From contig CASEEU010000026.1 in NCBI GenBank assembly GCA_949287075.1, forward strand, positions 1 through 55,928: 55,928 nt of DNA, given 5' to 3'. The DNA comes from an uncultured Eubacteriales bacterium. Its GTDB lineage: Bacteria; Bacillota; Clostridia; TANB77; CAG-508. Positions 36,435 through 45,092 of this stretch are shown piece after piece. The notes beneath the pieces are model-generated. The model made no database searches. It saw only the letters and a list, made by a program, of their open reading frames with translations, and was not told the origin of the DNA. Both the position numbers and the translations under genes were made by a program. Positions within the stretch are counted from its first letter, which is position 1. Every line of letters begins with the position of its first letter.

Positions 36435-37440
36435 TTGGAAAGATTAGGAAAACAAACCATTAAATTTACCACTCCTCCTTCTATTATAGAATGTGCTTCT
36501 ATTGTTGGTCCAAAAGAAGCTGAAGGTCCTTTGGCTAAATATTTTGACCAAACTTTAGATGATGAATTTTGGGGAGAAAAAACATGGGAAAAAGCAGAAA
36601 GTAAAATTATAAAAGAAACTGTAAATATGGTTATTCGAAAAGCACGGCATTTCAGCAAGTGACATTGATTGTATGTTTGCAGGAGATTTACTTAATCAAT
36701 GCATTTCCTCAAGCTTTGGATTAAGAGATTTAAACATTCCCTTCTTTGGTGTATTTGGTGCTTGTTCTACTTTTGTCGAATCTCTAACTTTAGGTGCCAT
36801 TTGTGCAGAAAGTTTTGCAAACTATGTTTTATGCGCAACTTCTAGTCACTTTTGTAGTGCTGAAAAACAATTTCGATTTCCTTTGGAGTTGGGAAATCAA
36901 CGACCACAAACCAGTCAATGGACAGTTACAGGCTCTGGTAGTAGCATTATAGCAAAAAATGGAAATGGACCATATATTACACACATTACCCCTGGAAAAA
37001 TTGTTGATATGGGAATAAAGGATGGAAATAATATGGGGGCTGCCATGGCACCAAGTTTTGCAGACACATTGACAACTCATTTTCAAGATACTGGAAGAAG
37101 TCCTAATTACTATGATGCGATTATTAGTGGAGACTTAGGTTATGTTGGTAAAGATATTGCAATTGACTTACTAAAAGCAAATGGATACAACATTAAAAAT
37201 AATTATAATGATTGTGGTGTTTTAATTTTTGATAAAAAAACGCAAGATACCCATAGCGGTGGTAGTGGCTGTGCCTGCTGTGGAACTGTATTTTCTGGAT
37301 ATTTTTTCAAACAATTAAAAGAAAGAAAAATGAAAAGAATCTTACTAATTGCTACTGGTGCTCTAATGAACTCTACTAGTTCACAACAAGGAGAATCCAT
37401 TCCTGGTATTGCCCATGCAATTAGTATTGAAAACTTATAA
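36435..37440 (+). pseudogene. spoVAD: Stage V sporulation protein AD (SpoVAD), interrupted by a +1 frameshift
   Basis: SpoVAD is the peripheral SpoVA subunit that binds dipicolinic acid; its fold resembles thiolases. The first part (TTG start at 36435, AAAGGAG upstream) reads normally through about residue 70, including SIVGPKEAEGPLAKYFD. An extra C at 36645 then shifts the frame and a stop follows at 36660-36662. Skipping that base restores a complete protein of 334 residues (338 in B. subtilis), through MFAGDLLNQ, FGACSTFVESL, the GGSGCACC motif and SIPGIAHAI at the end. The second part alone would be an open frame from 36673. Either a recent mutation, an assembly error, or programmed +1 recoding at the CGG codon. 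Confidence 0.85.
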
Positions 37441-37466
37441 TATTTTTATAAAACAAGGAGGAACTT

Positions 37467-37863
37467 ATGAGTGAAGTTGATTGGAATTCTGTTTTTGAGT
37501 GGTCTACCCTTCTTAAATGTTTTGTTGTTGGTGGATTAATTTGTGTCATTGGCCAAATTTTAATTGATAAAACAAAATTAACACCTGCTAGAATTTTAGT
37601 CATTTTTGTTACGCTAGGTGCTATTTTAGGTGGATTAGGAATTTATCAATATTTAGTAGATTTTGCTGGGGCTGGTGCTACTGTTCCTTTAACCGGTTTT
37701 GGATATAATTTGGCTAAAGGTGCCATAGAAGAAGTTAAAAACATAGGATTTATTGGTGCTTTTACAGGTGGTGTTAAAGCTGCTGCAGGACGGAATTGCT
37801 GCCGCTATTTTCTTTGGTTATTTGGCTTCTTTAATTTCAAAACCAAAGATGAAAAAACAATAA
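37467..37863 (+). pseudogene. spoVAE: Stage V sporulation protein AE (SpoVAE), with a +1 frameshift near the end
   Basis: Third SpoVA membrane subunit. It follows AAGGAGG and begins MSEVDWNSVFEWST; four hydrophobic segments and the FAGAGATVPLTGFG motif (about residues 66-79) fit SpoVAE. At codon 109 an extra C at 37791 makes a CGG codon, after which the unshifted frame runs through an unrelated Cys/Phe-rich tail to 37913. Skipping that base gives GGIAAAIFFGYLASLISKP and a stop at 37861-37863 (131 residues), the normal SpoVAE end. Same type of lesion as in spoVAD. Confidence 0.85.
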
Positions 37864-37887
37864 TCTTTTTAGAGTTTCATATGTATA

Positions 37888-37924
37888 AAAATGAGAGTAT
37901 AGAAGTTTTCTAAACTCTCATTTT
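37888..37924. terminator. Terminator between the spoVA genes and the surface protease
   Basis: Stem AAAATGAGAGT (37888-37898) / ACTCTCATTTT (37914-37924), followed by T residues on the plus strand and A-rich sequence upstream, so it can stop both converging transcripts. Confidence 0.82.
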
Positions 37925-37928
37925 TTAT

Positions 37929-40370
37929 TTATCTATCTATATTTTTATATCTATAATATGCAAATCCTCCAAAAGCAATAATTAAAACAGCTATTATAAC
38001 CTTGAAAGTAATTCCACCTGCATATGGCAAAATTCCTGATGCTACTGTATTATCTTTGTTTTGGTTTATATTTTCATTATTCGTATTGTTACTATGATTA
38101 CTATGAATGTAATTTAGTACATCTTCAATGCCTCCAACCATAACTCCATCTATGTAGCATTGTGGTTCTACTTGGTTATCAATCTCTAAAGTAACAATTT
38201 GTTCCTTACTTTGTTGATTGATTTCTGCAACTTCTCGAATGTATACAAATAAATTATCTGATTCTGCTATCTCTGCATAGTTTTGCAATTCTTCTGATTT
38301 TATCGTTACTGTTATTGAATATGTTCCATCGCTTTCTTTTACTGCTTTTGCTTCTTTCCAATCTGTTATATTTTCATCTCCTTGTGTACCTGAAAGATAA
38401 TAGTAATATGTATAAGTATTACTCTCATCACCTAACTTGATTCCAGATATTTTAATTGTACTCTCACTTGAGACTTGTGATAAATCTTCTGAATTGAAGT
38501 ATAGTTTTGAATCTGTTATGACTGATTGTACATTTGCAAAGTCTGATGAAACTGGCATTTTTGATTCATTTGGATTTTCTGGTTCTTCTGGTGTTTCTGT
38601 TCCTGGATTTTCTGGATCTGTTACATCTTCGTTTTGTGTAGTTGCATAAGCTTTTATACAAACATTTCCTTCTACATTAGGTGTCATCCCAATATCATCC
38701 CAATCATTTTGTTCCCATCTACTTTCATTCGTATAAAAACTCTCTCCCGCATTCACAACAGCTTCTGCCCAATTAGTACCAGGCATTTTTGCTTCTAGTG
38801 TAATATATCTTTGTTCCCCTTCATCTTCGATTTGTAAAGCAACCACAAATGAATCTCCTGTTAATTCTATTGGTTTTGCAAATTCAATTGTATGATATCC
38901 TGCTTCAAAGCTAACCGTATCTCCTTCTGCTAATTCAACTTCCTGCAAATCCTCTTTTGCTTTACTATTTCCGTTTGGATTCACAAACACTTTACATGTA
39001 TATCCCTGATAAGTATAAATACTAACTTTATCTAAAGTTTCTTTCTTATCTATATCTCTTTTAAATACATTTGCTATATATATATTTCCAGAATCAATAA
39101 TTTCGACAAGTCCACTTGCTCCTAATATATCATTTTGATATACCGTATCATAATCTTTTGAATTTGTTGCTTTTTCTATTCCTTCTAAGGACTTGTAAAC
39201 ATTGCCATCTTCATAAGAGATATACATATATCCTTTGTCTCCCATTTCAACAACAATATCTTCCCCTTGTATAGAAACCTTATCATCCCCATATATAGAT
39301 TTATATATGTCTAAAACTTCTTGATCAGTTATTTCTTCTGGTGAACTCCATTGACTATTTTCTACATTGTCAAAAAGAATTTCTTTTAATACGCTTAGTT
39401 TTTCTGTCGTATTTTCTCCCCAAGAATTCTTTACAATCCAAGCTCCATTTTCTGAAGGTCTTTGTGCCTCATTAAAATTACTTACATCATAATCATCATC
39501 CCATCCAATAATAACAACCGCATGATCCATTGGTTCATCTATAGAATAAATTGCTCCTGTTTCATTATTATAAGTATCTCCAATTAGTTCTGCTCCATGA
39601 ATTCCTGCATAAATACCTCCATAATTCACAATATGCTCCTTCATGCTAGACATAATTTGATTTCTTTGTGATGGATCTAAACTTGGAAAATCTACTGTAT
39701 CATATAAAGTGGTTGTTACCTCTTTATTTTGTATTTCTGAAATATCTATATTTTCTTCACTCTCAACAAATGGCATTTCACTTTCATCAATAGCTCCTTG
39801 TCCATTAGACAAGTATTGTCTTGCCATCTCAAAATTTCCTCCACTGCTTAATTCTCTATCAAATCCATATGGATTTATTTTATCATTTAGAAATGCACGT
39901 TTTGCTGTTGTATAATTCATATGTTGCTCTGAAAAATCATATACAACCGTTGGTCTTCCATTTATTTGATCTCTAACAGCTAAATTTGACTCTAAAGCTC
40001 CAATTGATGCAAATGTCCAGCAAGAATTTGTAGATCCCTGATTTTTTATTGTTAAATTTTCTGCAATTTTATCTCTCAAATCATAACTTGCAGAAACATT
40101 AGCTCTTAGCAATTGTTGTATTCTTAACACATTGTTCATTTCTTTTAAATATGTATTATGATTTTGTCTTACAATAATATCATATTTTCTTGGTTCTAAT
40201 GTTTTACTTCTTTCCTCTTCACTTAATGCTAACCAATTTTGATAATCTTCTGTATACTCTACTAACGAAGTATTTAACCCAGATTCATTTGTTGCATAAA
40301 TTTTTCCAAATGAACAAATGCATATAATGATAAGCATAATTCCTAATATCTTTACAATTTGTTTTTTCAT
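37929..40370 (-). CDS. Surface-anchored papain-like (C1A) protease with lectin-like domain
   Basis: 813-residue exported cysteine protease. Signal peptide (about 1-26), then the C1 catalytic domain with oxyanion Gln111 and nucleophile Cys117 (NQGSTNSCWTF), His283 (MDHAVVIIGW) and Asn315 (VKNSWGE). A lectin-like beta domain typical of bacterial C1 proteases follows (about 380-570), then a Pro/Glu-rich linker (DPENPGTETPEEPENP) and a further beta domain. The C-terminus has LPYAGG at 781-786, a membrane helix, and a basic tail (YYRYKNIDR), like a sortase signal with Ala in place of Thr. Probably cleaves external proteins or peptides; the substrate is unknown. Confidence 0.88.
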   Translation of the reverse strand: MKKQIVKILGIMLIIICICSFGKIYATNESGLNTSLVEYTEDYQNWLALSEEERSKTLEPRKYDIIVRQNHNTYLKEMNNVLRIQQLLRANVSASYDLRDKIAENLTIKNQGSTNSCWTFASIGALESNLAVRDQINGRPTVVYDFSEQHMNYTTAKRAFLNDKINPYGFDRELSSGGNFEMARQYLSNGQGAIDESEMPFVESEENIDISEIQNKEVTTTLYDTVDFPSLDPSQRNQIMSSMKEHIVNYGGIYAGIHGAELIGDTYNNETGAIYSIDEPMDHAVVIIGWDDDYDVSNFNEAQRPSENGAWIVKNSWGENTTEKLSVLKEILFDNVENSQWSSPEEITDQEVLDIYKSIYGDDKVSIQGEDIVVEMGDKGYMYISYEDGNVYKSLEGIEKATNSKDYDTVYQNDILGASGLVEIIDSGNIYIANVFKRDIDKKETLDKVSIYTYQGYTCKVFVNPNGNSKAKEDLQEVELAEGDTVSFEAGYHTIEFAKPIELTGDSFVVALQIEDEGEQRYITLEAKMPGTNWAEAVVNAGESFYTNESRWEQNDWDDIGMTPNVEGNVCIKAYATTQNEDVTDPENPGTETPEEPENPNESKMPVSSDFANVQSVITDSKLYFNSEDLSQVSSESTIKISGIKLGDESNTYTYYYYLSGTQGDENITDWKEAKAVKESDGTYSITVTIKSEELQNYAEIAESDNLFVYIREVAEINQQSKEQIVTLEIDNQVEPQCYIDGVMVGGIEDVLNYIHSNHSNNTNNENINQNKDNTVASGILPYAGGITFKVIIAVLIIAFGGFAYYRYKNIDR

Positions 40371-40452
40371 TAGATTAATCCTCTTTCTTTACTTTCTATT
40401 TTAGCCTATCACATGCGTATATTTTTTTCAACAATTTCACCCTCATTTTTTC

Positions 40453-40491
40453 AAAAAAATAAAGCTATTTCATTTTATACGAAATAACTTT
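40453..40491 (-). terminator. Terminator after rplT
   Basis: Minus-strand stem AAAGTTATTTC / GAAATAGCTTT (one wobble pair) followed by ATTTTTTT. Ends the infC-rpmI-rplT transcript. Confidence 0.8.
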
Positions 40492-40510
40492 TATTTTTAT
40501 ATCTATTTCA

Positions 40511-40861
40511 TTATGCTTTTTTTGCAATTTCAGCAATTTCTGTAAAAGCTTTTGGATCTGTTATAGCAATATCTGCTAGCATTTTTCTATTGATTGTTAC
40601 ATTCGCTTTTTTTAATCCTGCAATTAATCTGCTATATGTTGTTCCATTCATTCTTGCTGCAGCATTAATTCTTGCTATCCATAATTTTCTAAAATTACTT
40701 TTCTTATCTTTTCTTCCTACATATGCATATGCTAAAGATTTCATAACTGCTTGATTTGCATTTCTAAATCTATAATGTTTTGCTCCAAAATATCCTTTGG
40801 CTTGTTTTAATATTTTTTTATGTCTTGCTCTTGTTGTTCTTGCTGTTTTTACTCTTGCCAT
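40511..40861 (-). CDS. rplT: 50S ribosomal protein L20
   Basis: Assembly protein of the large subunit and the repressor of its own operon through the leader RNA. 116 residues begin [20 protein letters not shown] and contain [12 protein letters not shown] and [16 protein letters not shown], diagnostic of L20. The ATG at 40861 follows GGAAGG by 8 bases; a GTG three codons upstream overlaps the ribosome site. Last gene of the operon. Confidence 0.97.
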   Translation of the reverse strand: MARVKTARTTRARHKKILKQAKGYFGAKHYRFRNANQAVMKSLAYAYVGRKDKKSNFRKLWIARINAAARMNGTTYSRLIAGLKKANVTINRKMLADIAITDPKAFTEIAEIAKKA

Positions 40862-40895
40862 ATCTATCACCTTCCTTATTCACTATTTTTATCGA

Positions 40896-41099
40896 TTAAT
40901 TACCATATGGTAATAATTTTTTGATTGTATTCATACATGTTTTGTCTGCATAAGCATTTTGAATCTTTCCTGATTTTTTTTGTCTTTTTGTTTTGTTTGC
41001 TAATAAGTGTCTTCTGTTTGATTTTGTTCTTTTTACTTTTCCTGTTGCTGTTAAAGAATATCTTTTCTTTGCAGCTTTATTTGTTTTTAATTTTGGCAT
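40896..41099 (-). CDS. rpmI: 50S ribosomal protein L35
   Basis: 67-residue, very basic large-subunit protein, MPKLKTNKAAKKRYSLTATG at the N-terminus, then KRTKSNRRHLL, diagnostic of L35. ATG behind AAGGAGAA. Sits between infC (22-base gap) and rplT (34-base gap) in the classical order. Confidence 0.97.
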   Translation of the reverse strand: MPKLKTNKAAKKRYSLTATGKVKRTKSNRRHLLANKTKRQKKSGKIQNAYADKTCMNTIKKLLPYGN

Positions 41100-41121
41100 A
41101 AGTCATTCTCCTTCCTATTTT

Positions 41122-41637
41122 TTATTTTTCAGTTTTTTTAGCAAGAATGGTAAACATATTTCTTCCTTCAAGTTTTGGTGCTTTTTCTACTACTGCAATG
41201 TCACTCATATCTTCTATGAATTTATTTAACACTACTTCACCTGCTTTTGAATTGTTTACTTCTCTTCCTCTAAATCTAACTGTTATTTTTACTTTGTTTC
41301 CATCTTGTATAAATTTTTTAGCATTTTTAGATTTAAAACTAAAATCATGTTCTTCAATATTAGGAGTTACTCTTATTTCTTTAATTTCAAAACTTTTTTG
41401 TTTTTTCTTAGCTTCTTTTTCTTTTTTAGCTTGCTCAAATTTATATTTTCCATAGTTCATAATTTTACAAACTGGTGGATTTGCATTTGGAGCAACTAAT
41501 ACTAAATCTAGATTTTTTTCTTCTGCTCTTTCTAAAGCTTCATTTAAAGAAATAACACCTACTTTTTCTCCATTATCTCCTATTAATTGAACTTCTTTTG
41601 CTCTTATTTGACCATTAATTGGTAATTCTTGTTTTAT
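41122..41637 (-). CDS. infC: Translation initiation factor IF-3, predicted ATA start
   Basis: IF-3 keeps the 30S subunit free and checks the start codon. The protein reads (M)KQELPINGQIRAKEVQLI, then NPPVCKIMNYGKYKFEQ in the N-terminal domain, and FRGREVNNSKAG in the C-terminal domain. An ATG at 41658 opens the frame earlier, but it lies at the terminator stem and before the ribosome site GGAGGTG (41644-41650). The in-frame codon 8 bases after GGAGG is ATA (41635-41637), giving 171 residues, the normal length. infC is known for rare starts (ATT in E. coli) that allow IF-3 to control itself. Confidence 0.93.
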   Translation of the reverse strand: MKQELPINGQIRAKEVQLIGDNGEKVGVISLNEALERAEEKNLDLVLVAPNANPPVCKIMNYGKYKFEQAKKEKEAKKKQKSFEIKEIRVTPNIEEHDFSFKSKNAKKFIQDGNKVKITVRFRGREVNNSKAGEVVLNKFIEDMSDIAVVEKAPKLEGRNMFTILAKKTEK

Positions 41638-41658
41638 ACAAAACACCTCCAATAACAT

Positions 41659-41790
41659 AAAAAAATTTGACTTTTGTTACAAGTCAAATCCAAAATAAAA
41701 CCAGCATAAAAATATGCTAATCATATTTAATTTCTAACCTTTTTCCTTATTTGGATAAGGTGAGAAGTTTGACTTCTTCTTGTAACGTTA
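41659..41790 (-). promoter_or_regulatory. L20-type ribosomal protein leader with attenuator
   Basis: The leader ends in a terminator hairpin just before infC: GATTTGACTT, loop GTAAC, AAAAGTCAAAT, then seven T (41659-41691). An upstream segment (minus strand GTTACAAG and AAGTCAAA, 41768-41786) is complementary to the TTTGACTTGTAAC of the terminator and can form an antiterminator. This is the organisation of the Firmicutes L20 leader, in which L20 binding favours termination. Confidence 0.8.
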
Positions 41791-41793
41791 AAT

Positions 41794-41823
41794 ATAATAT
41801 CATATTTATATAGACCTTGTCAA
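41794..41823 (-). promoter_or_regulatory. Promoter of infC-rpmI-rplT (TTGACA-18-TATTAT)
   Basis: Consensus -35 TTGACA (41818-41823) and TATTAT (41794-41799), 18 bases apart on the minus strand, immediately upstream of the leader RNA. Confidence 0.7.
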
Positions 41824-41862
41824 GTTTCTGACGATTTTTTTTATAAATTTATCAGAAACTTG
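41821..41862. repeat. Inverted repeat CAAGTTTCTGA / TCAGAAACTTG overlapping the infC promoter
   Basis: A perfect 11-bp inverted repeat (41821-41831 and 41852-41862) with a 20-base AT-rich spacer. One arm overlaps the -35 of the infC promoter and the other lies 8 bases after the hemW stop. It lacks a T-run after the stem and so is a weak terminator at best. Confidence 0.75.
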
Positions 41863-41869
41863 AGATTTT

Positions 41870-43111
41870 TCAAACAAATTCTTCCCATACCAAATTCGCC
41901 AAATCTAATCCTTTATTGGTAAGCCTTATATCATCTCCATCTATCATAACTAATTTTTCTTCCACTAGTTTTTCTAACTCTTTTCTAAATAGAAATATAG
42001 GATTATCTATATATTTTTCTTTAAATTTTGAGATAGATACACCTTCTATTGTTCTTAATCCTAAAAGCATATATTCTTTTTTTCTATCTTCTACATCTTG
42101 TAGTTCTTCTATTTCATAAGCTGTTTCTATATTCTTTTCCTTTTCTTCTAAGCTTGTTTTTTCCTTATTATTAGATAATTTTAAAATATCCTTTACTATT
42201 TGTCCATTTAAATTATTCATTCGAGTAATATATTGTTCCATTTCTGAAGTATTGGTATATCTCACATAATTTAGATAAGAATGTGCGGCTAATCCAATCC
42301 CAATATATTCTTTTTGTCTCCAACAATTTAGATTATGTTTGGACTCTTTTCCTTTTTTTGCAAAATTAGAAATTTCATAATGTATATATCCATTTAATTC
42401 TAATGTATTTTTCACATACCAATACATATTTCGTTCCAGTTCTTCGTCCATTTCTTGTAACTGATGATTTTCTATTTTTTGTGCTATTACTGTTCCCTCT
42501 TCTACAATTAAAGAATATACACTAATATGTGTCGGATTTAATTGTATAACCTCTTCTAGGCTTCTTTTTATATCTTCTATTGTCTGATTTGGTAAACCTA
42601 TCATCAAATCTACATTCACATTCTCAAATTCAACCTCTTTTGCCATTTGGTAAGTTTCTAAAAATTGTTCATATGTATGAATTCTTCCAATTTGTTTTAA
42701 TATCTCATTATTCGTACTTTGTAATCCAATACTTAATCGATTAATTTTGGCTTTTTTATACTGCTCTAATTTTTCTTTATTCACTGTTCCTGGATTCACT
42801 TCTATAGTAATTTCCATATCTTCCAATTTCAACATATTTTCTTTCAAATTATCTTCTAAAATATGCATCATTTCAAGAATATATTTACTATCTATATAGG
42901 ATGGAGTTCCTCCACCAATATAGATAGTAGTTACTGTATATGTTTTTAAAAATGCTTTATCTTTAAAATAATGCTTTATTTCCTTCTTTACAGCTTCCAT
43001 ATAGTTTTCTATAAATGCTTGTTTATTTGAAAATGAAACAAAATCACAATAGTCACATTTATGCTGACAAAACGGTATATGGATATAAATTCCCAATTCT
43101 TTATTTTCCAT
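41870..43111 (-). CDS. hemW: Radical SAM protein HemW (heme chaperone, HemN-like)
   Basis: 413 residues starting LGIYIHIPFCQHKCDYCDF, with the radical SAM CxxxCxxC at about residues 15-22, then GGGTPSYI and IGLQSTNNEILK. Members lacking the extra cysteine of true HemN (coproporphyrinogen oxidase) are HemW heme carriers, which the PFCQHKCDYC form supports. The C-terminal part includes a winged-helix domain. It overlaps the whiA end by 11 bases, with GGAGATAG in that gene. The usual HemW neighbours (lepA, hrcA) are absent. Confidence 0.88.
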   Translation of the reverse strand: MENKELGIYIHIPFCQHKCDYCDFVSFSNKQAFIENYMEAVKKEIKHYFKDKAFLKTYTVTTIYIGGGTPSYIDSKYILEMMHILEDNLKENMLKLEDMEITIEVNPGTVNKEKLEQYKKAKINRLSIGLQSTNNEILKQIGRIHTYEQFLETYQMAKEVEFENVNVDLMIGLPNQTIEDIKRSLEEVIQLNPTHISVYSLIVEEGTVIAQKIENHQLQEMDEELERNMYWYVKNTLELNGYIHYEISNFAKKGKESKHNLNCWRQKEYIGIGLAAHSYLNYVRYTNTSEMEQYITRMNNLNGQIVKDILKLSNNKEKTSLEEKEKNIETAYEIEELQDVEDRKKEYMLLGLRTIEGVSISKFKEKYIDNPIFLFRKELEKLVEEKLVMIDGDDIRLTNKGLDLANLVWEEFV

Positions 43112-43988
43112 TTGCTATCTCCATAATTTTCTTTAATCTATAATTTACCCCTGATTTTCCTACTGGTTCTTTTAATAATTTTCCTAATTCTACTAATGAC
43201 ATATCTGGGTTTTCTACCCTTAAGATTGCGATTTCCTTTAAATTATCATCCAATTTATTAAATCTACCATCTGTTTGCAATTTTTTTATCGCTGTAATTT
43301 GTTCAATAGCCGCATTAATGGTTTTGTTTAAATTGGCTGTTTCACAATTAACAATTCGATTCACCTTTCCTCTCATCTCTTTTTGTATTCGAATCTCTTC
43401 AAATTGTAATACAGCTTTATTGGCTCCAATCAAAGCTAATAATTTTGAAATTTCCTCACCTTCTTTTATATAAATAGAATATCTATTCTTAGTTACTAAT
43501 TCTTTGGCATGGATATCAAAAATGTTCAATATTTCTTGTAATACTTTCAAGTTATTTTCATTTGACACTACCATTTCTAAATGATAAGAATTTTCTGGAT
43601 TATTTACAGAACCAGCTCCTAAGAAACACCCTCTAATAAATGCTTTTTTCTGCTCATCTGTTCCTATATCTTTTATTACATCCTTTACACATACTTCATT
43701 TTCTTTTATACCTAAATATTCTAATTTATGAATATCAAATGCTTTTGTCACAATGTGAAATGTTTTTCCATTCACATCTATATCATGGTTAATCTCTAAA
43801 TTCGATAATAATTTTGAAAATCGATTAATATTATAGTCACTTTCTGTTGAAAATCTGACATTTTTTCCTTTTATTAAATCTGTATTTCCAGAAATACAAT
43901 ATCCCATTAATTCAAACTTTACATTTTCTTTATTTACTAAACTATTCGCTTTATTTAATTCTTGTTTTATATCTGATGAAAAAGACAT
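43101..43988 (-). CDS. whiA: DNA-binding protein WhiA
   Basis: 295 residues with an N-terminal LAGLIDADG-derived domain (FIRGCFLGAGSVNNPENSYHLE near residues 113-134) and a C-terminal helix-turn-helix (LVELGKLLKEPVGKSGVNYRLKK). WhiA acts in division and chromosome segregation in Firmicutes, and in sporulation in actinobacteria. In many Firmicutes it sits with rapZ and yvcK; here its neighbours are hemW and prmC. ATG behind AAGGAGGGG. Confidence 0.93.
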   Translation of the reverse strand: MSFSSDIKQELNKANSLVNKENVKFELMGYCISGNTDLIKGKNVRFSTESDYNINRFSKLLSNLEINHDIDVNGKTFHIVTKAFDIHKLEYLGIKENEVCVKDVIKDIGTDEQKKAFIRGCFLGAGSVNNPENSYHLEMVVSNENNLKVLQEILNIFDIHAKELVTKNRYSIYIKEGEEISKLLALIGANKAVLQFEEIRIQKEMRGKVNRIVNCETANLNKTINAAIEQITAIKKLQTDGRFNKLDDNLKEIAILRVENPDMSLVELGKLLKEPVGKSGVNYRLKKIMEIANGK

Positions 43989-44003
43989 ATTCCCCTCCTT
44001 TTT

Positions 44004-44043
44004 TGAACGATTTAGCTCGTCCCTAATGTTCGCCTAATGTTCA
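44004..44043. repeat. Degenerate palindromic-repeat remnant between prmC and whiA
   Basis: TTGAACGATTTAG, then CTCGTCCCTAATGTTCG and CTAATGTTCA. The CGTCCCTAATGTTC core resembles the end of the 116-bp element at 36295-36410 (CGTCCCCAATGTTCA). Two CCTAATGTTC copies are in tandem. Likely an eroded member of the same family. Confidence 0.5.
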
Positions 44044-44886
44044 TCCTAATCTTGTTACGATCACTCTATCATGATTATATAAATCTTTTTTACAATATGT
44101 CCCTTTATACTGTTTTTTGTCTTTTATAATTTGCATCACTTCTTCTTTTTGATCATATCCAATTTCTAAACAAATATATCCTCCATATTTTAAATATTCA
44201 TATGCTTTATTAGAAATATCTCTATAAAAATCTAATCCATCTTCTCCTCCGTCTAATGCTAACTTTGGTTCTTTTTTTACTTCTCTATCTAACGTTTCCA
44301 TATCTTTTCTTTTTATATATGGCGGATTAGAAACTATGATATCATATTTTTCTTGTCCTAAATCTTGGAAAAGATTTGATTCTACAAATGTAATTTTATC
44401 CTGTACATGGTTATTTTTTGCATTTGCTATAGCAATATCTAACGCCTTTCCACTAATATCTAAGGCTGTTAATTGCACATTTTCTAAATATTTTGCTAAA
44501 GATACTGCAATAGCTCCACTCCCTGTACATAAATCTAATATTTTTTTTGCTCTTATTTTTTTTGCTATTTTGATAACCTCTTCTACCAGAACTTCCGTAT
44601 CTTGTCGTGGTATTAGCACATTTTCATCTACATAAAAATTCAATTTCATAAATTCTTTTTGGTGTGTAATATGTTCTATTGGTTCTCCTTGTGTTAATAA
44701 TTCTATATATTTTAAATATTCTTGTTCTTCTTTATCTGTTAATTTTTGATTATCATATACAATCAAATATTGTCTTGGTTTTTTTAGTACATATTGTAAT
44801 ATTAATCTTGCTTTTAACTTTGGTGTAGAAATTTTTTCTAATTTTAATACAGTAACAGCTTTTATCAATGCTTGTTTAATCGTCAT
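44041..44886 (-). CDS. prmC: Release factor glutamine methyltransferase PrmC
   Basis: Methylates the GGQ glutamine of peptide release factors, using S-adenosylmethionine. 281 residues with an N-terminal helical substrate domain, SAM motif DLCTGSGAIAVSLA near residue 117, and the catalytic NPPY (IVSNPPYIKR near 185). The ATG at 44886 lies 8 bases after AGAAGG; a GTG three codons earlier overlaps it. In many Firmicutes prmC follows prfA; prfA is not in this window. Confidence 0.95.
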   Translation of the reverse strand: MTIKQALIKAVTVLKLEKISTPKLKARLILQYVLKKPRQYLIVYDNQKLTDKEEQEYLKYIELLTQGEPIEHITHQKEFMKLNFYVDENVLIPRQDTEVLVEEVIKIAKKIRAKKILDLCTGSGAIAVSLAKYLENVQLTALDISGKALDIAIANAKNNHVQDKITFVESNLFQDLGQEKYDIIVSNPPYIKRKDMETLDREVKKEPKLALDGGEDGLDFYRDISNKAYEYLKYGGYICLEIGYDQKEEVMQIIKDKKQYKGTYCKKDLYNHDRVIVTRLG

Positions 44887-45092
44887 ATAGCACACCTTCT
44901 TTCTTTTTATATTAAAGCTTCTTCTTTTACTTTTTTAATCATATATACTCTATTTCCTAAATTCTCATTTTTGTTTATTTTATACTATTTACATAAAAAT
45001 AGCAAGAAAATTTCTTACTATTCCCGTTTTATTGAATTTACTTAATACCATTTGATTCCTTTTTTACTCTATTAAAGTTTTTAAAAATTTAC

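Noticed and set aside
36645..37791. Reassigned CGG codon (alternative genetic code) as explanation of the spoVA lesions
   Set aside because: Reassignment would not restore the frame, and CGG stands at a conserved Arg of the histidine phosphatase, so it probably still means arginine; rarity, not reassignment, is relevant.
41638..41658. ATG at 41656-41658 as infC start
   Set aside because: It precedes the GGAGGTG ribosome site and adds residues (MLLEVFC) not found in IF-3.
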